Shown: positions 26,876 to 35,047, counted from the stretch's first letter. The stretch is 64,000 bases of DNA from Candidatus Electrothrix rattekaaiensis (GCA_032595675.1 JAVQMD010000002.1:124001-188000); one strand, 5' to 3'. Made by a program: numbers and translations. Notes: generated by a model from the letters alone, not told the origin.

Positions 26876-27235
26876 TCAATCGTTCGCACCTCGGTTTTCC
26901 CGTGACACAATATCGTCTAACTGGCGCAGCAGAATCGGTATATTTTCCGTCACGACACCCCATACGATATCTATATTTATACCGAAATAATCATGTATCA
27001 GCCGATCTCTCATCCCGGCCATACTTTTCCACGCGACCTGATTATGCTTTGTTCGTAGCTCTATCGAAAGATTTTTAACCGCTTCACCGATAATTTCGAT
27101 ATTTCGAATCACCGAGTCCTGCGTTTTGAGATCAATAAGAAAATCATCGTAGTCCATTCCTTCGGTGTACGAAATAATCCTTCGGGCAGACTCTGATATA
27201 TCAAGGAGAAATTCTCTCTCCGGTCTTTTAGACAT
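26876..27235 (-). CDS. hepT: HepT-like HEPN toxin
   Basis: A 119-residue HEPN-domain protein (DUF86). The ribonuclease motif Rx4HxY is intact as R76, H81 and Y83 (RDRLIHDYFGIN). HepT is an RNase toxin held in check when its partner MntA AMPylates the tyrosine. Its start overlaps the MntA stop by 8 bases, so the antitoxin is translated first. Confidence 0.9.
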   Translation of the reverse strand: MSKRPEREFLLDISESARRIISYTEGMDYDDFLIDLKTQDSVIRNIEIIGEAVKNLSIELRTKHNQVAWKSMAGMRDRLIHDYFGINIDIVWGVVTENIPILLRQLDDIVSRENRGAND

Positions 27236-27530
27236 ATTCTACAGTTTGTTCAATGGATTCCGCGATATTTTTACTTCTGATCCCTTTCAATCCGGCAACA
27301 GTGATTACGTCTGTTTTTTTGCCGAATAATGCTTCAAGATACTCAACAAATTCTATAAATTGAAGACCGATGGGTCTCTCAAAATCTACAATGAGATCAA
27401 TATCACTTCTATCCTGCTGAGTTCCCTTGGCATACGAGCCGAACAAACCTATCTTTTTCAGGCCGAATTCAGCGGCAAGGTACTGATAGTTCTCTCTCAG
27501 TTTTTGGGCTATCTGCTCTTTTGTCAGCAT
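27228..27530 (-). CDS. mntA: MntA-like antitoxin nucleotidyltransferase
   Basis: A 100-residue minimal nucleotidyltransferase with a perfect GSX10DXD motif (G31-S32, D43, D45 in GSYAKGTQQDRSDIDLIV). It belongs to the MntA type that AMPylates the HepT tyrosine. The coding region overlaps hepT. The promoter should lie in 27531-27549, right beside the palindromic element at 27550. Confidence 0.9.
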   Translation of the reverse strand: MLTKEQIAQKLRENYQYLAAEFGLKKIGLFGSYAKGTQQDRSDIDLIVDFERPIGLQFIEFVEYLEALFGKKTDVITVAGLKGIRSKNIAESIEQTVEYV

Positions 27531-27549
27531 AATCAGTCTTTTTTATTTT

Positions 27550-27676
27550 GGTGCGGAGGAGAGGACTTGCACCTCTCTACGTTTCTCTTGGATAAAATAA
27601 GCAATTACACGTAAGCTCATCTCTCATTTGGATTGGAAGTGTCCCACTTGGCTCCGCAGAAACGTCACTCCGCACC
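27550..27676 (-). ncRNA. Palindromic, tRNA-mimic-like structured element
   Basis: The ends GGTGCGGAG and CTCCGCACC pair over 9 bp. Read on the minus strand, the 3' part is a minihelix: a 6-bp stem with a 7-base loop TGCAAGT stacked on the terminal stem and followed by CCA, like a tRNA acceptor/T arm. A nested 8-bp stem ACGTTTCT/AGAAACGT and a small hairpin AAGTG-TCC-CACTT fill the interior. No D-arm or anticodon arm of normal type is present, so it is not a tRNA. It could be a structured RNA or a single-strand recombination site. Confidence 0.4.
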
Positions 27677-27831
27677 AAACGCATGAATCAACGATTGAAT
27701 TGTTCATAAGCACCTCCGAGATTATCGAAATAATTACGAACGGACAAATTTCCAACCCAAACAAGATACTCGCATTCGCCTCAATACTTACCCTTACCCT
27801 CAAGCTCTTAAAAATATTTAACAAGTCGTGA
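27628..27831 (+). CDS. Possible small membrane ORF
   Basis: A 67-residue frame whose C-terminal half (ILAFASILTLTLKLLKIFN) is hydrophobic. Its first third overlaps the palindromic element, so the true start is unclear and there is no good ribosome site. Recorded as a weak candidate only. Confidence 0.2.
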   Translation: MDWKCPTWLRRNVTPHQTHESTIELFISTSEIIEIITNGQISNPNKILAFASILTLTLKLLKIFNKS

Positions 27832-27850
27832 ACCTTTCCACTTGTCCAGA

Positions 27851-28873
27851 TCATTCCATCAGCTTTCTTTCGGCATTCGTTTGATTATTGTGCCATTCCT
27901 TCCATTGAGATTCTTCATCTGAAAAACGCTCAGAGTCCACCTCTCGTGGTCTATATTGTTTAACGCTTGTGTCAGGTTTAGATGCAAATATCATTCTATG
28001 GGCATGTTCTGCAATAAAACGATTTATCATCTGTGCCCTATCAAGGGAAATACGAGTTCCGCGAAGCGGAGGACGTTTATTACCTATCTGCGTATAAAGA
28101 AGGTGCTGAGGGCTGATTGGTAATAAAATTTCTGTTCCTGCACTCCCCCAGCCTCCCAAAAAATTATATTTTTGGTTATGGAAATTTAATTGGATGACCG
28201 GATCATCACTTGTAAACCATCTCATACCATCTGGTGGGGATAAAACAGTCCATTTATGTTGATGTAAAACATCGGCTGTCTTAAGTAAATGTCGTATGGC
28301 AAATATCCACATACCTCTACCTGTAACTGTTTCAGCCTTCAAGACAGCAGACTTTTTTACCGGATCGCTCTCGATTTTAACATTAACAGGGGGGAAATAT
28401 TCAGGTATCAATGACTTCTTCTCCTGTAAACTAACACCCTCCGCTTTAGCTGATTCAAGCTGATGTGCCGCTTCTTGCAGCGTATTATCTAACAAGTTTT
28501 GGAATGTCTTCTCCCAATGCTGAAGCAATTCAAGCAATCGAGCGGGAGTTCTTACACGCTGTACAGCTAAAAAACGTATTAGAGTTTTCCAGTCTGAAGG
28601 TGTGAGACGAGCATTCGACACGACTTTTTGAATTGCTTCTTCCGCAGGTGTTTCATATTCTTTGTCAAAAAATGTTTCTATCTCATCACTTAAGCCTTCA
28701 GGTACGATCCGAGTATACAAATATTTTCGGTAAGCAATACCTTTAATGTCCCGTTCTTTCCATAACGGTACATTCTCATGAGAAACGAGCGTACTGTATA
28801 CCCAAACCTTTTTGGGCGAAGACTCCCATCTTTTAAGATGGCATTTCGGCAAGTAATGATTGTCAATTTTCAT
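27851..28873 (-). CDS. DUF4238 domain protein
   Basis: A 340-residue protein with the DUF4238 layout: N-terminal NHYLPKCHLKRWESS and WVYSTL, then a central WTVLSPPDGMRWFTSDDPV and LPISPQHLLY. These are cytoplasmic accessory proteins of unknown function found scattered in genomic islands. The ATG follows immediately after a 54-bp copy of the DVU0298 gene end (28882-28935), so its promoter region includes that repeat. Confidence 0.8.
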   Translation of the reverse strand: MKIDNHYLPKCHLKRWESSPKKVWVYSTLVSHENVPLWKERDIKGIAYRKYLYTRIVPEGLSDEIETFFDKEYETPAEEAIQKVVSNARLTPSDWKTLIRFLAVQRVRTPARLLELLQHWEKTFQNLLDNTLQEAAHQLESAKAEGVSLQEKKSLIPEYFPPVNVKIESDPVKKSAVLKAETVTGRGMWIFAIRHLLKTADVLHQHKWTVLSPPDGMRWFTSDDPVIQLNFHNQKYNFLGGWGSAGTEILLPISPQHLLYTQIGNKRPPLRGTRISLDRAQMINRFIAEHAHRMIFASKPDTSVKQYRPREVDSERFSDEESQWKEWHNNQTNAERKLME

Positions 28874-28881
28874 ATTGCTCT

Positions 28882-28935
28882 CTGCATCCCCGCCACAGCA
28901 TCCTTCACCAAATCCGCCACTGTGGTTTTGACCGG
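28882..28935 (-). repeat. Duplicated 3' end of the DVU0298 gene, copy A
   Basis: These 54 bases match 30123-30176 (the last codons of the DVU0298 gene) with 6 mismatches, and translate to PVKTTVADLVKDAVAGMQ against PVKTTVAALVKEAVAGMQ. It sits between the XisI stop and the DUF4238 start. Confidence 0.85.
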
Positions 28936-28940
28936 GACCG

Positions 28941-29264
28941 TCAGGCTGCTTTCAATTCAGGCATATACGACAGGACAATCCGATCTTCCGGGATGCCGCT
29001 CCTGATGAGGTCATCTGCAATACTCTGTTCTATCCCGTCGTATTCAATATGGACTTCTTCATCTTGCAGTGAGATAAAAATCAGGTTGCCCCGAACACGA
29101 TGCCCCTGATCCCAGCCCGTCTGCATCAGTACATAGCGATCATTTGTTTGATCAAATATCGGCTCAAGGCGGATGTCACCATGGGACGGACGCAGGTCAG
29201 CGTATTTCAGAATGACATCTTGAACTATTTTTCTGAATCGTGCGGTATTATCATTCTTCTTCAA
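28941..29264 (-). CDS. xisI: XisI-family protein
   Basis: A 107-residue protein of the XisI family (VQDVILKYADLRPSHGDI; DRYVLMQTGWDQGHRVRG; DDLIRSGIPEDRIVLSY). XisI was named for control of fdxN-element excision in Anabaena, where it works with the nuclease-like XisH. No XisH gene is present beside it here. It is flanked on both sides by copies of the DVU0298 gene end. Its role outside cyanobacteria is unknown. Confidence 0.88.
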   Translation of the reverse strand: MKKNDNTARFRKIVQDVILKYADLRPSHGDIRLEPIFDQTNDRYVLMQTGWDQGHRVRGNLIFISLQDEEVHIEYDGIEQSIADDLIRSGIPEDRIVLSYMPELKAA

Positions 29265-29270
29265 AACGTC

Positions 29271-29311
29271 GCCTTACCCCTGCATCCCCGCCGCCGCTTT
29301 CTTCACCACGA
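29271..29311 (-). repeat. Duplicated 3' end of the DVU0298 gene, copy B
   Basis: About 41 bases match the DVU0298 gene end including its stop (coding KKAAAGMQG then TAA, against KEAVAGMQG then TAG) and a few bases beyond. It sits between DUF6881 and XisI. Confidence 0.75.
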
Positions 29312-29329
29312 CGAGCGTCACATATCAAC

Positions 29330-29725
29330 TCAGCAATCAGCCTCTAAGTATCGCTGAATCGCCTGCACAACAAACTCGTTGACATCAAGCTTCTTTTCCT
29401 TGATAACTGTCTGAATCTCCCGCAATAGCTGCGGTTCATGCAGGGTAATCATTTCAGTGCTTACAAGCCATATGCGTTCAAAATCATGGCGGGCAATGCA
29501 TTCGGCTTTAAACTGTGAATCCGTATTTATCTCTTCCATCTCAGGAAGCTGCGACTCTGCCAGCCAAGTATCCCCGGTGTGATAAAGCGGAGAGGCATAC
29601 GTACTTGTACCGTCCTGAAAGACTTCCACCTTACGAACTTCCCAACGATCCTGATTAATCTCGCTGTAAATCACAATCGGTTCATCAGGATGATGATGCT
29701 GCCATTTCACTCTCAGGTATTCCAT
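29330..29725 (-). CDS. DUF6881 protein with RHH-like tail
   Basis: A 131-residue protein. Residues 1-70 match DUF6881 (MEYLRVKWQHHHPDEP, WEVRKVEVFQDG). The C-terminal 40 residues (LLREIQTVIKEKKLDVNEF onward) look like a ribbon-helix-helix or helical antitoxin tail, an inference. The ATG at 29725 begins one base after the stop of the HYD1 gene, with GGGGAGGTGGG as ribosome site, so the two are translationally coupled. Likely immunity or antitoxin to the ADP-ribosyltransferase. Confidence 0.75.
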   Translation of the reverse strand: MEYLRVKWQHHHPDEPIVIYSEINQDRWEVRKVEVFQDGTSTYASPLYHTGDTWLAESQLPEMEEINTDSQFKAECIARHDFERIWLVSTEMITLHEPQLLREIQTVIKEKKLDVNEFVVQAIQRYLEADC

Positions 29726-29726
29726 C

Positions 29727-30062
29727 TTATCCCACCTCCCCATGACGGACGATCCGTCCTGTTAAATCAAGTGCTTTGTCATTACGGATAACAAATACGG
29801 ACGGTCTCCCCTGCAACACAGTCAGATTACTGACATCAATCTCAATATAATGGGTGTACTTTTTTCCCTGAAACGGATGTCCAAGAAAGAGACGGGACAA
29901 TTGAGCCGGTGTTTTTGTCTGCGGTTTGACATCGGACATGTACTGACCGGCACCGTATCGGACATCATTCGGGTTACAGGAAATTGTAGACGGATTCAGC
30001 TGGACTGACTGCAAGATTCCTTCATAGCCGGTGTGGTCGGTATAATGAAATAAGGTTATCAT
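29727..30062 (-). CDS. HYD1-signature ADP-ribosyltransferase
   Basis: A 111-residue stand-alone protein of the HYD1-signature ADP-ribosyltransferase family: FHYTDHTGYEGILQS at the start, then YGAGQYMSDVKPQTKTPAQL and HYIEIDVSNL. The family is best known as C-terminal toxin domains of polymorphic toxins; here it has no delivery domain or signal. With the adjoining DUF6881 gene it forms a probable toxin-antitoxin-like cassette. Catalytic activity is inferred, not shown. Confidence 0.8.
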   Translation of the reverse strand: MITLFHYTDHTGYEGILQSVQLNPSTISCNPNDVRYGAGQYMSDVKPQTKTPAQLSRLFLGHPFQGKKYTHYIEIDVSNLTVLQGRPSVFVIRNDKALDLTGRIVRHGEVG

Positions 30063-30116
30063 TTTCTTTGCAATATTTCAAGGAATCGACTTTCCGAAAG
30101 AAGAATCAGGCCGCGC

Positions 30117-31256
30117 CTACCCCTGCATCCCCGCCACAGCCTCCTTCACCAAAGCTGCCACAGTCGTCTTGACCGGCTCGCCCTGCTCATACAGCGTGAT
30201 TTCAGTCTCATCTTTTTGCAGGCTCATGATCTGAAATAGGGCCTCTTTGGCCTTGATGCGACCCAGCAATCGGACCATCAGGCCGCGTACTACAGGATTC
30301 TCATGCTCAAGGAAGTGAAAAGTCGAATAAAAGGGTGTTTTACGGATAAGATCCGGTCGAGTTTTCGCAACCTCGCTCAGGCCCCAGAGGGCTGCCTCCT
30401 GCGTTCCTTTATCACCCATGAAGTTGAGGAGATGACGAGCAAAGGCCCCGTAGATATCTGGGCGAGCAGCCACAATCGCCCCGATGGCCTCCACCATTCC
30501 CCAGGGCATAGACGCAGAATCCGAGCAGGACTCAAAGAGCCGGTGCAGCATATCCGCAACCGGAGCCGGTTCACGGGTGGAGAGGCGGGCTGTAACCTGC
30601 CCAATCAGCCAAGCTGTTTTGTAACGCTTATGAGGCTCCGGCTCATAGAGCAGGCGCTGCATAAAGCGCAGGGTTCGCTTGTCATCAAAGCAGAGATCCA
30701 GCAGCCCGTCAATATCATCAGCCTCAACCAGCTTTTTGACGATCATTTTGGAGGACCGCTTCTTTTGCCGCTTGGGATCACGAGCCGGTTCCACCTCGGG
30801 AATCACATAGCTGGTAGAGCCTTTTTCGCTTTCCGCCAAGGCAACCTGCGTTTCCTCTTCCTTCTTTCGGGCAAAACGATCAGCAATCTCTGCCACGTCT
30901 TTGTGCAGGCGGACAAAATAGAGGACTCCGCGCACGCCTCGTCCGTCCAAGTTTCTCTTGGGACAGATTTGATGGGTGACATCGTCATAGTCTTCCACCC
31001 GACCCGTGAGGTAATCGTCTTCCGGGATCAGCTCCCAGGCCAGATCCCATTCTTCACCGCAGGCATAGACTAGGCATTCCACCATTGCGGAACCGATATT
31101 ATGACCGGTGGCATCACAGGCATACACCGCGCCACATTCGCATCGGCCCACCGGGAACTCGGTCATCTTGCGCTGCGGGGCCTCAACCGGACGCCCCACA
31201 TCCATGCCGCAGAACGGGCACCACGGCTTTGTATTAACTTGTTTTTTACCTGCCAT
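30117..31256 (-). CDS. DVU0298-family HEAT-repeat protein
   Basis: A 379-residue cytoplasmic protein. The N-terminus has a zinc-ribbon-like region (PWCPFCGMDVG and GRCECGAVY) and the remainder is a HEAT/PBS-lyase-like helical array (residues about 180-365). It matches the DVU0298 family conserved in sulfate-reducing bacteria, whose function is unknown. Its ATG overlaps the TPR gene stop by one base (TAATG), so the two are one operon. Its 3' end is the apparent attachment point of the module island; pieces of it recur at 28.9 and 29.3 kb. Confidence 0.85.
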   Translation of the reverse strand: MAGKKQVNTKPWCPFCGMDVGRPVEAPQRKMTEFPVGRCECGAVYACDATGHNIGSAMVECLVYACGEEWDLAWELIPEDDYLTGRVEDYDDVTHQICPKRNLDGRGVRGVLYFVRLHKDVAEIADRFARKKEEETQVALAESEKGSTSYVIPEVEPARDPKRQKKRSSKMIVKKLVEADDIDGLLDLCFDDKRTLRFMQRLLYEPEPHKRYKTAWLIGQVTARLSTREPAPVADMLHRLFESCSDSASMPWGMVEAIGAIVAARPDIYGAFARHLLNFMGDKGTQEAALWGLSEVAKTRPDLIRKTPFYSTFHFLEHENPVVRGLMVRLLGRIKAKEALFQIMSLQKDETEITLYEQGEPVKTTVAALVKEAVAGMQG

Positions 31257-31891
31257 TATGCCGCCAGTTTTTCTTCCAGTCCTTGAATAAAACGCGGATC
31301 AACCGCATAGCCCAGTTCCTTGGCCTTATCCATGTTCCGCTTGGCTTCCTCATAGATACCGGAAAAGTACAGGGCCACGGCCAGATTATTACGGGCCATA
31401 CCGTTATCCGGCTCCAGGGTCACGGCCTGACGAGCGGATTCCACGGCCTTTTCATCCTGCTCCAGCATGGTGCAGACAGAGGTCATATTGAGCCAAGGGG
31501 TCAGAAGGTGGGGGTCGATCTGGATGGCCTTTTCATAGCATTCCAGAGCCTCTTCAGGCTTGCCTTCCTGCTGGCGGATCAGGCCGATATTGACATGGGC
31601 CTCTGCCATTTTTGGGGTGATCTTCAGGGCCTTTTCGTTCAGCTCCAAGGCTTTCGGGATATCCCCCTTGTCAAAATAGATAGCACCGAGGTTGATGTAG
31701 CTTTCCACGGAATGGTCATCCAGCTCAATAGCCTTTTCCAGTTTACTGACAGCATCATCAACGCGGCCAGCTTGGCGATAGATCAGGCCGAGTTTATGAT
31801 GAGCGATGATATTTTCCGGATTTTCAGTGCATATTTTTTCCAGCTCACCGATAACGGTGTCCAGGGAAACTTGGGTCTGTTCTGCTGACAT
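31256..31891 (-). CDS. TPR-repeat protein
   Basis: A 211-residue protein made almost entirely of five to six TPR units (IIAHHKLGLIYRQAGRVDDA; AEAHVNIGLIRQQEGKPEEA). It is probably a partner of the DVU0298-family protein, with which it overlaps by one base. No signal peptide or catalytic domain. Confidence 0.85.
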   Translation of the reverse strand: MSAEQTQVSLDTVIGELEKICTENPENIIAHHKLGLIYRQAGRVDDAVSKLEKAIELDDHSVESYINLGAIYFDKGDIPKALELNEKALKITPKMAEAHVNIGLIRQQEGKPEEALECYEKAIQIDPHLLTPWLNMTSVCTMLEQDEKAVESARQAVTLEPDNGMARNNLAVALYFSGIYEEAKRNMDKAKELGYAVDPRFIQGLEEKLAA

Positions 31892-32440
31892 TGTATATAT
31901 TCCTTAAAAAATTACAGAGTGTTGAAACTGATACCTCTACTTTAACGCTCTACTTTAACGTAATGAAAACACGATTTGCTACATTATAGGCATTAATGGG
32001 AATGTGGCAAGCGATAAACGCAGAAACAGCGTTCTGTAGCATTCTGAGGGAGCAGAGGGAGGAGAACTTTTTTTGCTGTATGAGGGAACACATAAAGCGA
32101 TCTTGGTTTGATTTGGCTGGAAATTATCTGCCGCCATAATAGCTGAACCAAGCAGTTTGTCGCAACGTTATGAAGAACTTTTTGTACAAATGTCAACTCA
32201 GATATGAAGGATGCCCTTTCTATACCTCCTTTTTTTACTGCAAATCCAAGATAATTACGGTACATTGATGCCTTGTTCTGAACTGTTACTATGCTTATTT
32301 TTAACCCGAGTTCGACGTAAGATATTTTTTTTCCCGGCGATAACTCACTGGGCTATGATCGGTCGCCGTTTTAACGGCGGGCAGAAAATATTGCAGCGTG
32401 CTCGTCTTTCAATATCCCTACGAGACAAGGAAATTCATCC
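31892..32440. other. Intergenic region upstream of trpD
   Basis: About 550 bases between divergent genes. It contains the minus-strand 31-base repeat at 32079-32109, with a 52-residue frame MAADNFQPNQTKIALC... that looks like the truncated relative of the fragment at 23.0 kb, and a hairpin CGCCGTTTTAACGGCG near 32366-32381 ahead of trpD. I see no trp leader peptide. Confidence 0.5.
32079..32109 (-). repeat. 31-base repeat, second copy
   Basis: Identical to 23055-23085 (plus strand) except one base. The core is AAACCAAGATCGCTTTATGT. In the shared frame it codes TKIALC(V/F)PSY. Confidence 0.8.
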
Positions 32441-33478
32441 ATGATACAGGAAGCAATCTCCCTAGCGGTAACAGGGCAGAATCTTGACGAAGAGCAGATG
32501 ACCGCAACCATGCAGGAAATAATGAGCGGCAAGGCCACTGATGCCCAAATAGGTTCCTTTATCACAGCCCTACGCATGAAAGGAGAAACCATCGACGAAA
32601 TCGCCGGTGCGGTTCGGGTTATGCGGGAAAAGGCCACCTTTGTGGATACCGGAGTGGACACCGCTTCAGGGGAACTGCTCATGGATATCGTGGGCACGGG
32701 CGGCGACGGTTCTGGCACCTTTAATGTCTCCACCACCACGGCCTTTGTGGTGGCCGGGGCCGGAATCCCGGTGGCCAAGCACGGTAATCGGGCGGTATCC
32801 TCTTCCTGCGGCAGCGCTGATGTGCTGGAAGCCTTGGGCGTGGATCTCTCCATGTCGCCAGAGCGGGTAGCGGAATGCGTACGCACCGTGGGCATCGGTT
32901 TCCTGTTTGCGCCCATGCTGCACGGGGCCATGAAATACGCTATCGGCCCCAGACGTGAAATGGGTATCCGCACCATCTTCAATATCCTTGGGCCTATGAC
33001 TAACCCAGCCCGAGCTAACGTCCAGCTCACCGGTGTCTTTGCCAAGGAATTGACTGTTCCCATCGCTGAAGTACTCAGTCGATTAGGTATGAAGCGTACC
33101 CTAGTGGTCTGGGGTGAAGGCAATTTGGACGAGATGACCGTCACCGGTACCTCGTATGTGGCTGAGGCCCATGACGGCATGGTGGAGAGCTATACTGTGG
33201 ACCCGGAAGACGTGGGCCTGAGTCGGGCAAGCATTGATGATATCCGGGGCGGAGCTACTGCCGAAGAGTCTGCGGCCTTGGTTCGAGAGGTGCTCAGCAA
33301 TACCCCCGGAGCACGACTGGACATGGTTCTGCTTAATGCCGGGGCAGCGTTAATGGCGGCGGGGAAGGTTAATAATTTCCAAGCTGGGGTGGAGCAGGCG
33401 CGGGAGATCATTGCCTCGGGTGCGGCTTTGGAGAAACTTGATCAGCTTGTGGCTTTCTGCAAGGGGGATGCTTCCTGA
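32441..33478 (+). CDS. trpD: Anthranilate phosphoribosyltransferase
   Basis: A 345-residue enzyme that joins anthranilate and PRPP in tryptophan synthesis. The glycine-rich PRPP loop GTGGDGSGTFNVSTT and the KHGNRAVSSSCGSADVLEALG block are intact. Length is standard for the non-fused enzyme. trpC and trpF lie 2.1 kb further on, separated by an oppositely oriented accessory gene pair and a Uma2 gene, so the operon appears interrupted. Confidence 0.95.
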   Translation: MIQEAISLAVTGQNLDEEQMTATMQEIMSGKATDAQIGSFITALRMKGETIDEIAGAVRVMREKATFVDTGVDTASGELLMDIVGTGGDGSGTFNVSTTTAFVVAGAGIPVAKHGNRAVSSSCGSADVLEALGVDLSMSPERVAECVRTVGIGFLFAPMLHGAMKYAIGPRREMGIRTIFNILGPMTNPARANVQLTGVFAKELTVPIAEVLSRLGMKRTLVVWGEGNLDEMTVTGTSYVAEAHDGMVESYTVDPEDVGLSRASIDDIRGGATAEESAALVREVLSNTPGARLDMVLLNAGAALMAAGKVNNFQAGVEQAREIIASGAALEKLDQLVAFCKGDAS

Positions 33479-33566
33479 TTGCATTCCGCCATTGCGGGGC
33501 GGGATGGCGCTCATGTTAAGCTGAACGTCATCCCTTTTCGTGGACACTCTTGAAGGTCACGGAAAG

Positions 33567-34583
33567 TTATTTGCTCTCCGCGAGATGCTTCAGTTCGATA
33601 TCGTCAGGGATTGGAACTTGATACTTTTCAAGGTCGCTGATATTGTCCCATTCAAAACCTTCATCTCCAAGAAGTGCCCAAGGAAAAAGAAAAGCATTAA
33701 TCACCTCCCCTTCTTTGACTGTCAAGATGCGCAAATCAAACATGCAGTCATTGTGCGGAAATACTTTTCCTATATCATTTCGAACAGCTGAGAGGTTGAT
33801 AGCACTATGGTCAAGATTAGTGGAGTACACTCTCACTGTAGTAAAAAATGGTTGTCGCTGTCCAAGCGATGGTAAACCATGCAAGTGAGTCAACCCATCT
33901 AATTTGCGACGCAACGTCTTCTCATGGTATTGGTCAAGAAACCAAGTGCCGTTAACATATTTCAAGATACTCACAACAATCAAGGTCAATGCTCCGAGAG
34001 CAGAAGAATTGATCTCAACCGGAGGATTAACCCCATGTCCTTTCTTCTTTCTGGAGCTTACGTTAATAGTACCATCGGAAGAAGTGAAGTGCCTGTCATG
34101 AATTATCGTATTGCGCAGTGGTGCCAAAAGACTGTAGAAACCTATAAGCCTCTCCTTTAACCAAGGTCTTGATTCAATAAAGCTAGGGAAGATTAGTGCC
34201 TGAGAGCTTTTTAGCAGCTTGACCTTATCGTTAAAACGGAATGTCGCTTCGCACTCATTCTTTTCAAGCACCCATTCAATAAACATATCAAGCAGCTTAA
34301 ACGTCGTAACGAAAACCAGCGGTGCTCCTGCATTCAGGAATCCCGGTCGCCAATCGGATAGAGTGATATTCATGCTTCCATGCATGATAGCTTCAGGTTT
34401 CGAGCTGCCAATCGGATAAATTACTGCGTCAGGAAAAGAGGGAGACCATTCTTCGCCAACGATATTATAGACAGCCTCTAAAAGCCATGCTTCGTACTCC
34501 GTTCGTTCCGCAAGATGAGACATTGCATTTGGACTATAGTCCGGCTGCTTTCTTTCGCCCGTTTGTTTCTGTTGTTGCGCCAT
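33567..34583 (-). CDS. HEPN-like protein of unknown family
   Basis: A 338-residue soluble protein. The only catalytic-looking motif is LRNTIIHDRHF (R157, H162), which fits the Rx4H motif of HEPN RNases within a helical context. N-terminal and C-terminal parts are unassigned. I choose the ATG at 34583 with an AAGGAGGAAATAAG site; a GTG at 34607 overlaps the stop of the upstream 46-residue gene by 4 bases and is also plausible. It is inserted against the trp genes. An RNase role is inference. Confidence 0.6.
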   Translation of the reverse strand: MAQQQKQTGERKQPDYSPNAMSHLAERTEYEAWLLEAVYNIVGEEWSPSFPDAVIYPIGSSKPEAIMHGSMNITLSDWRPGFLNAGAPLVFVTTFKLLDMFIEWVLEKNECEATFRFNDKVKLLKSSQALIFPSFIESRPWLKERLIGFYSLLAPLRNTIIHDRHFTSSDGTINVSSRKKKGHGVNPPVEINSSALGALTLIVVSILKYVNGTWFLDQYHEKTLRRKLDGLTHLHGLPSLGQRQPFFTTVRVYSTNLDHSAINLSAVRNDIGKVFPHNDCMFDLRILTVKEGEVINAFLFPWALLGDEGFEWDNISDLEKYQVPIPDDIELKHLAESK

Positions 34584-34603
34584 TTTCTTATTTCCTCCTT
34601 TTC

Positions 34604-34744
34604 TCACGACGCCAACCTCACATCCAGTACATCCACCAACCGACCGGAATACGAGTTCCGTATCATGTCCAACAGCTGGCTGAAGCTATTTATATTCAGA
34701 TTGGTAAAAGCGTTAACCGAGGGCCGCCATTGAATCGTTGCCAT
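34604..34744 (-). CDS. 46-residue protein upstream of the HEPN-like gene
   Basis: A short gene MATIQWRPSVNAFTN... ending VLDVRLAS, 20 bases before the HEPN-like ATG and overlapping its possible GTG start. The segment LLDMIRNSYSGRLVDV is shared with the ORF at 13984. WRPSVNAFT resembles the start of short accessory proteins seen in mobile-rich genomes. It is probably an antitoxin-sized or leader partner; function unknown. Confidence 0.5.
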   Translation of the reverse strand: MATIQWRPSVNAFTNLNINSFSQLLDMIRNSYSGRLVDVLDVRLAS

Positions 34745-35047
34745 GACTGATCTCCATGTAAATTGGGAAGAGGTGCCTGAAAAGACGAAGTGAAACGTCT
34801 ACTTGCTTAAAACTATCCATTTATTTTGTCAATATTTTTTCAGTGCAAAGAAAGGAGAGGTGCTGAATTCTGCATCGGGCGATGAAATTACGGAGAGGTG
34901 GAAGACCATCACAGAGAAATCCGAGCGGCTGGCTGCCCACGTCCCGCATTCCGCTATTGCATAATTTTCCCCGGTTTTGTACAGTCCAGTCCTGAAGCTA
35001 ATACGATATAAAATAACCGCATCCTCCTTCTCACACCGGTTTAAAAT
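34745..35047. other. Intergenic region before the Uma2 gene
   Basis: About 300 bases. A 34-codon frame ending at about 34963 (ITERWKTITEKSERLAAH) looks protein-like and may be the tail of a lost gene; otherwise nothing recognised. Confidence 0.35.
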
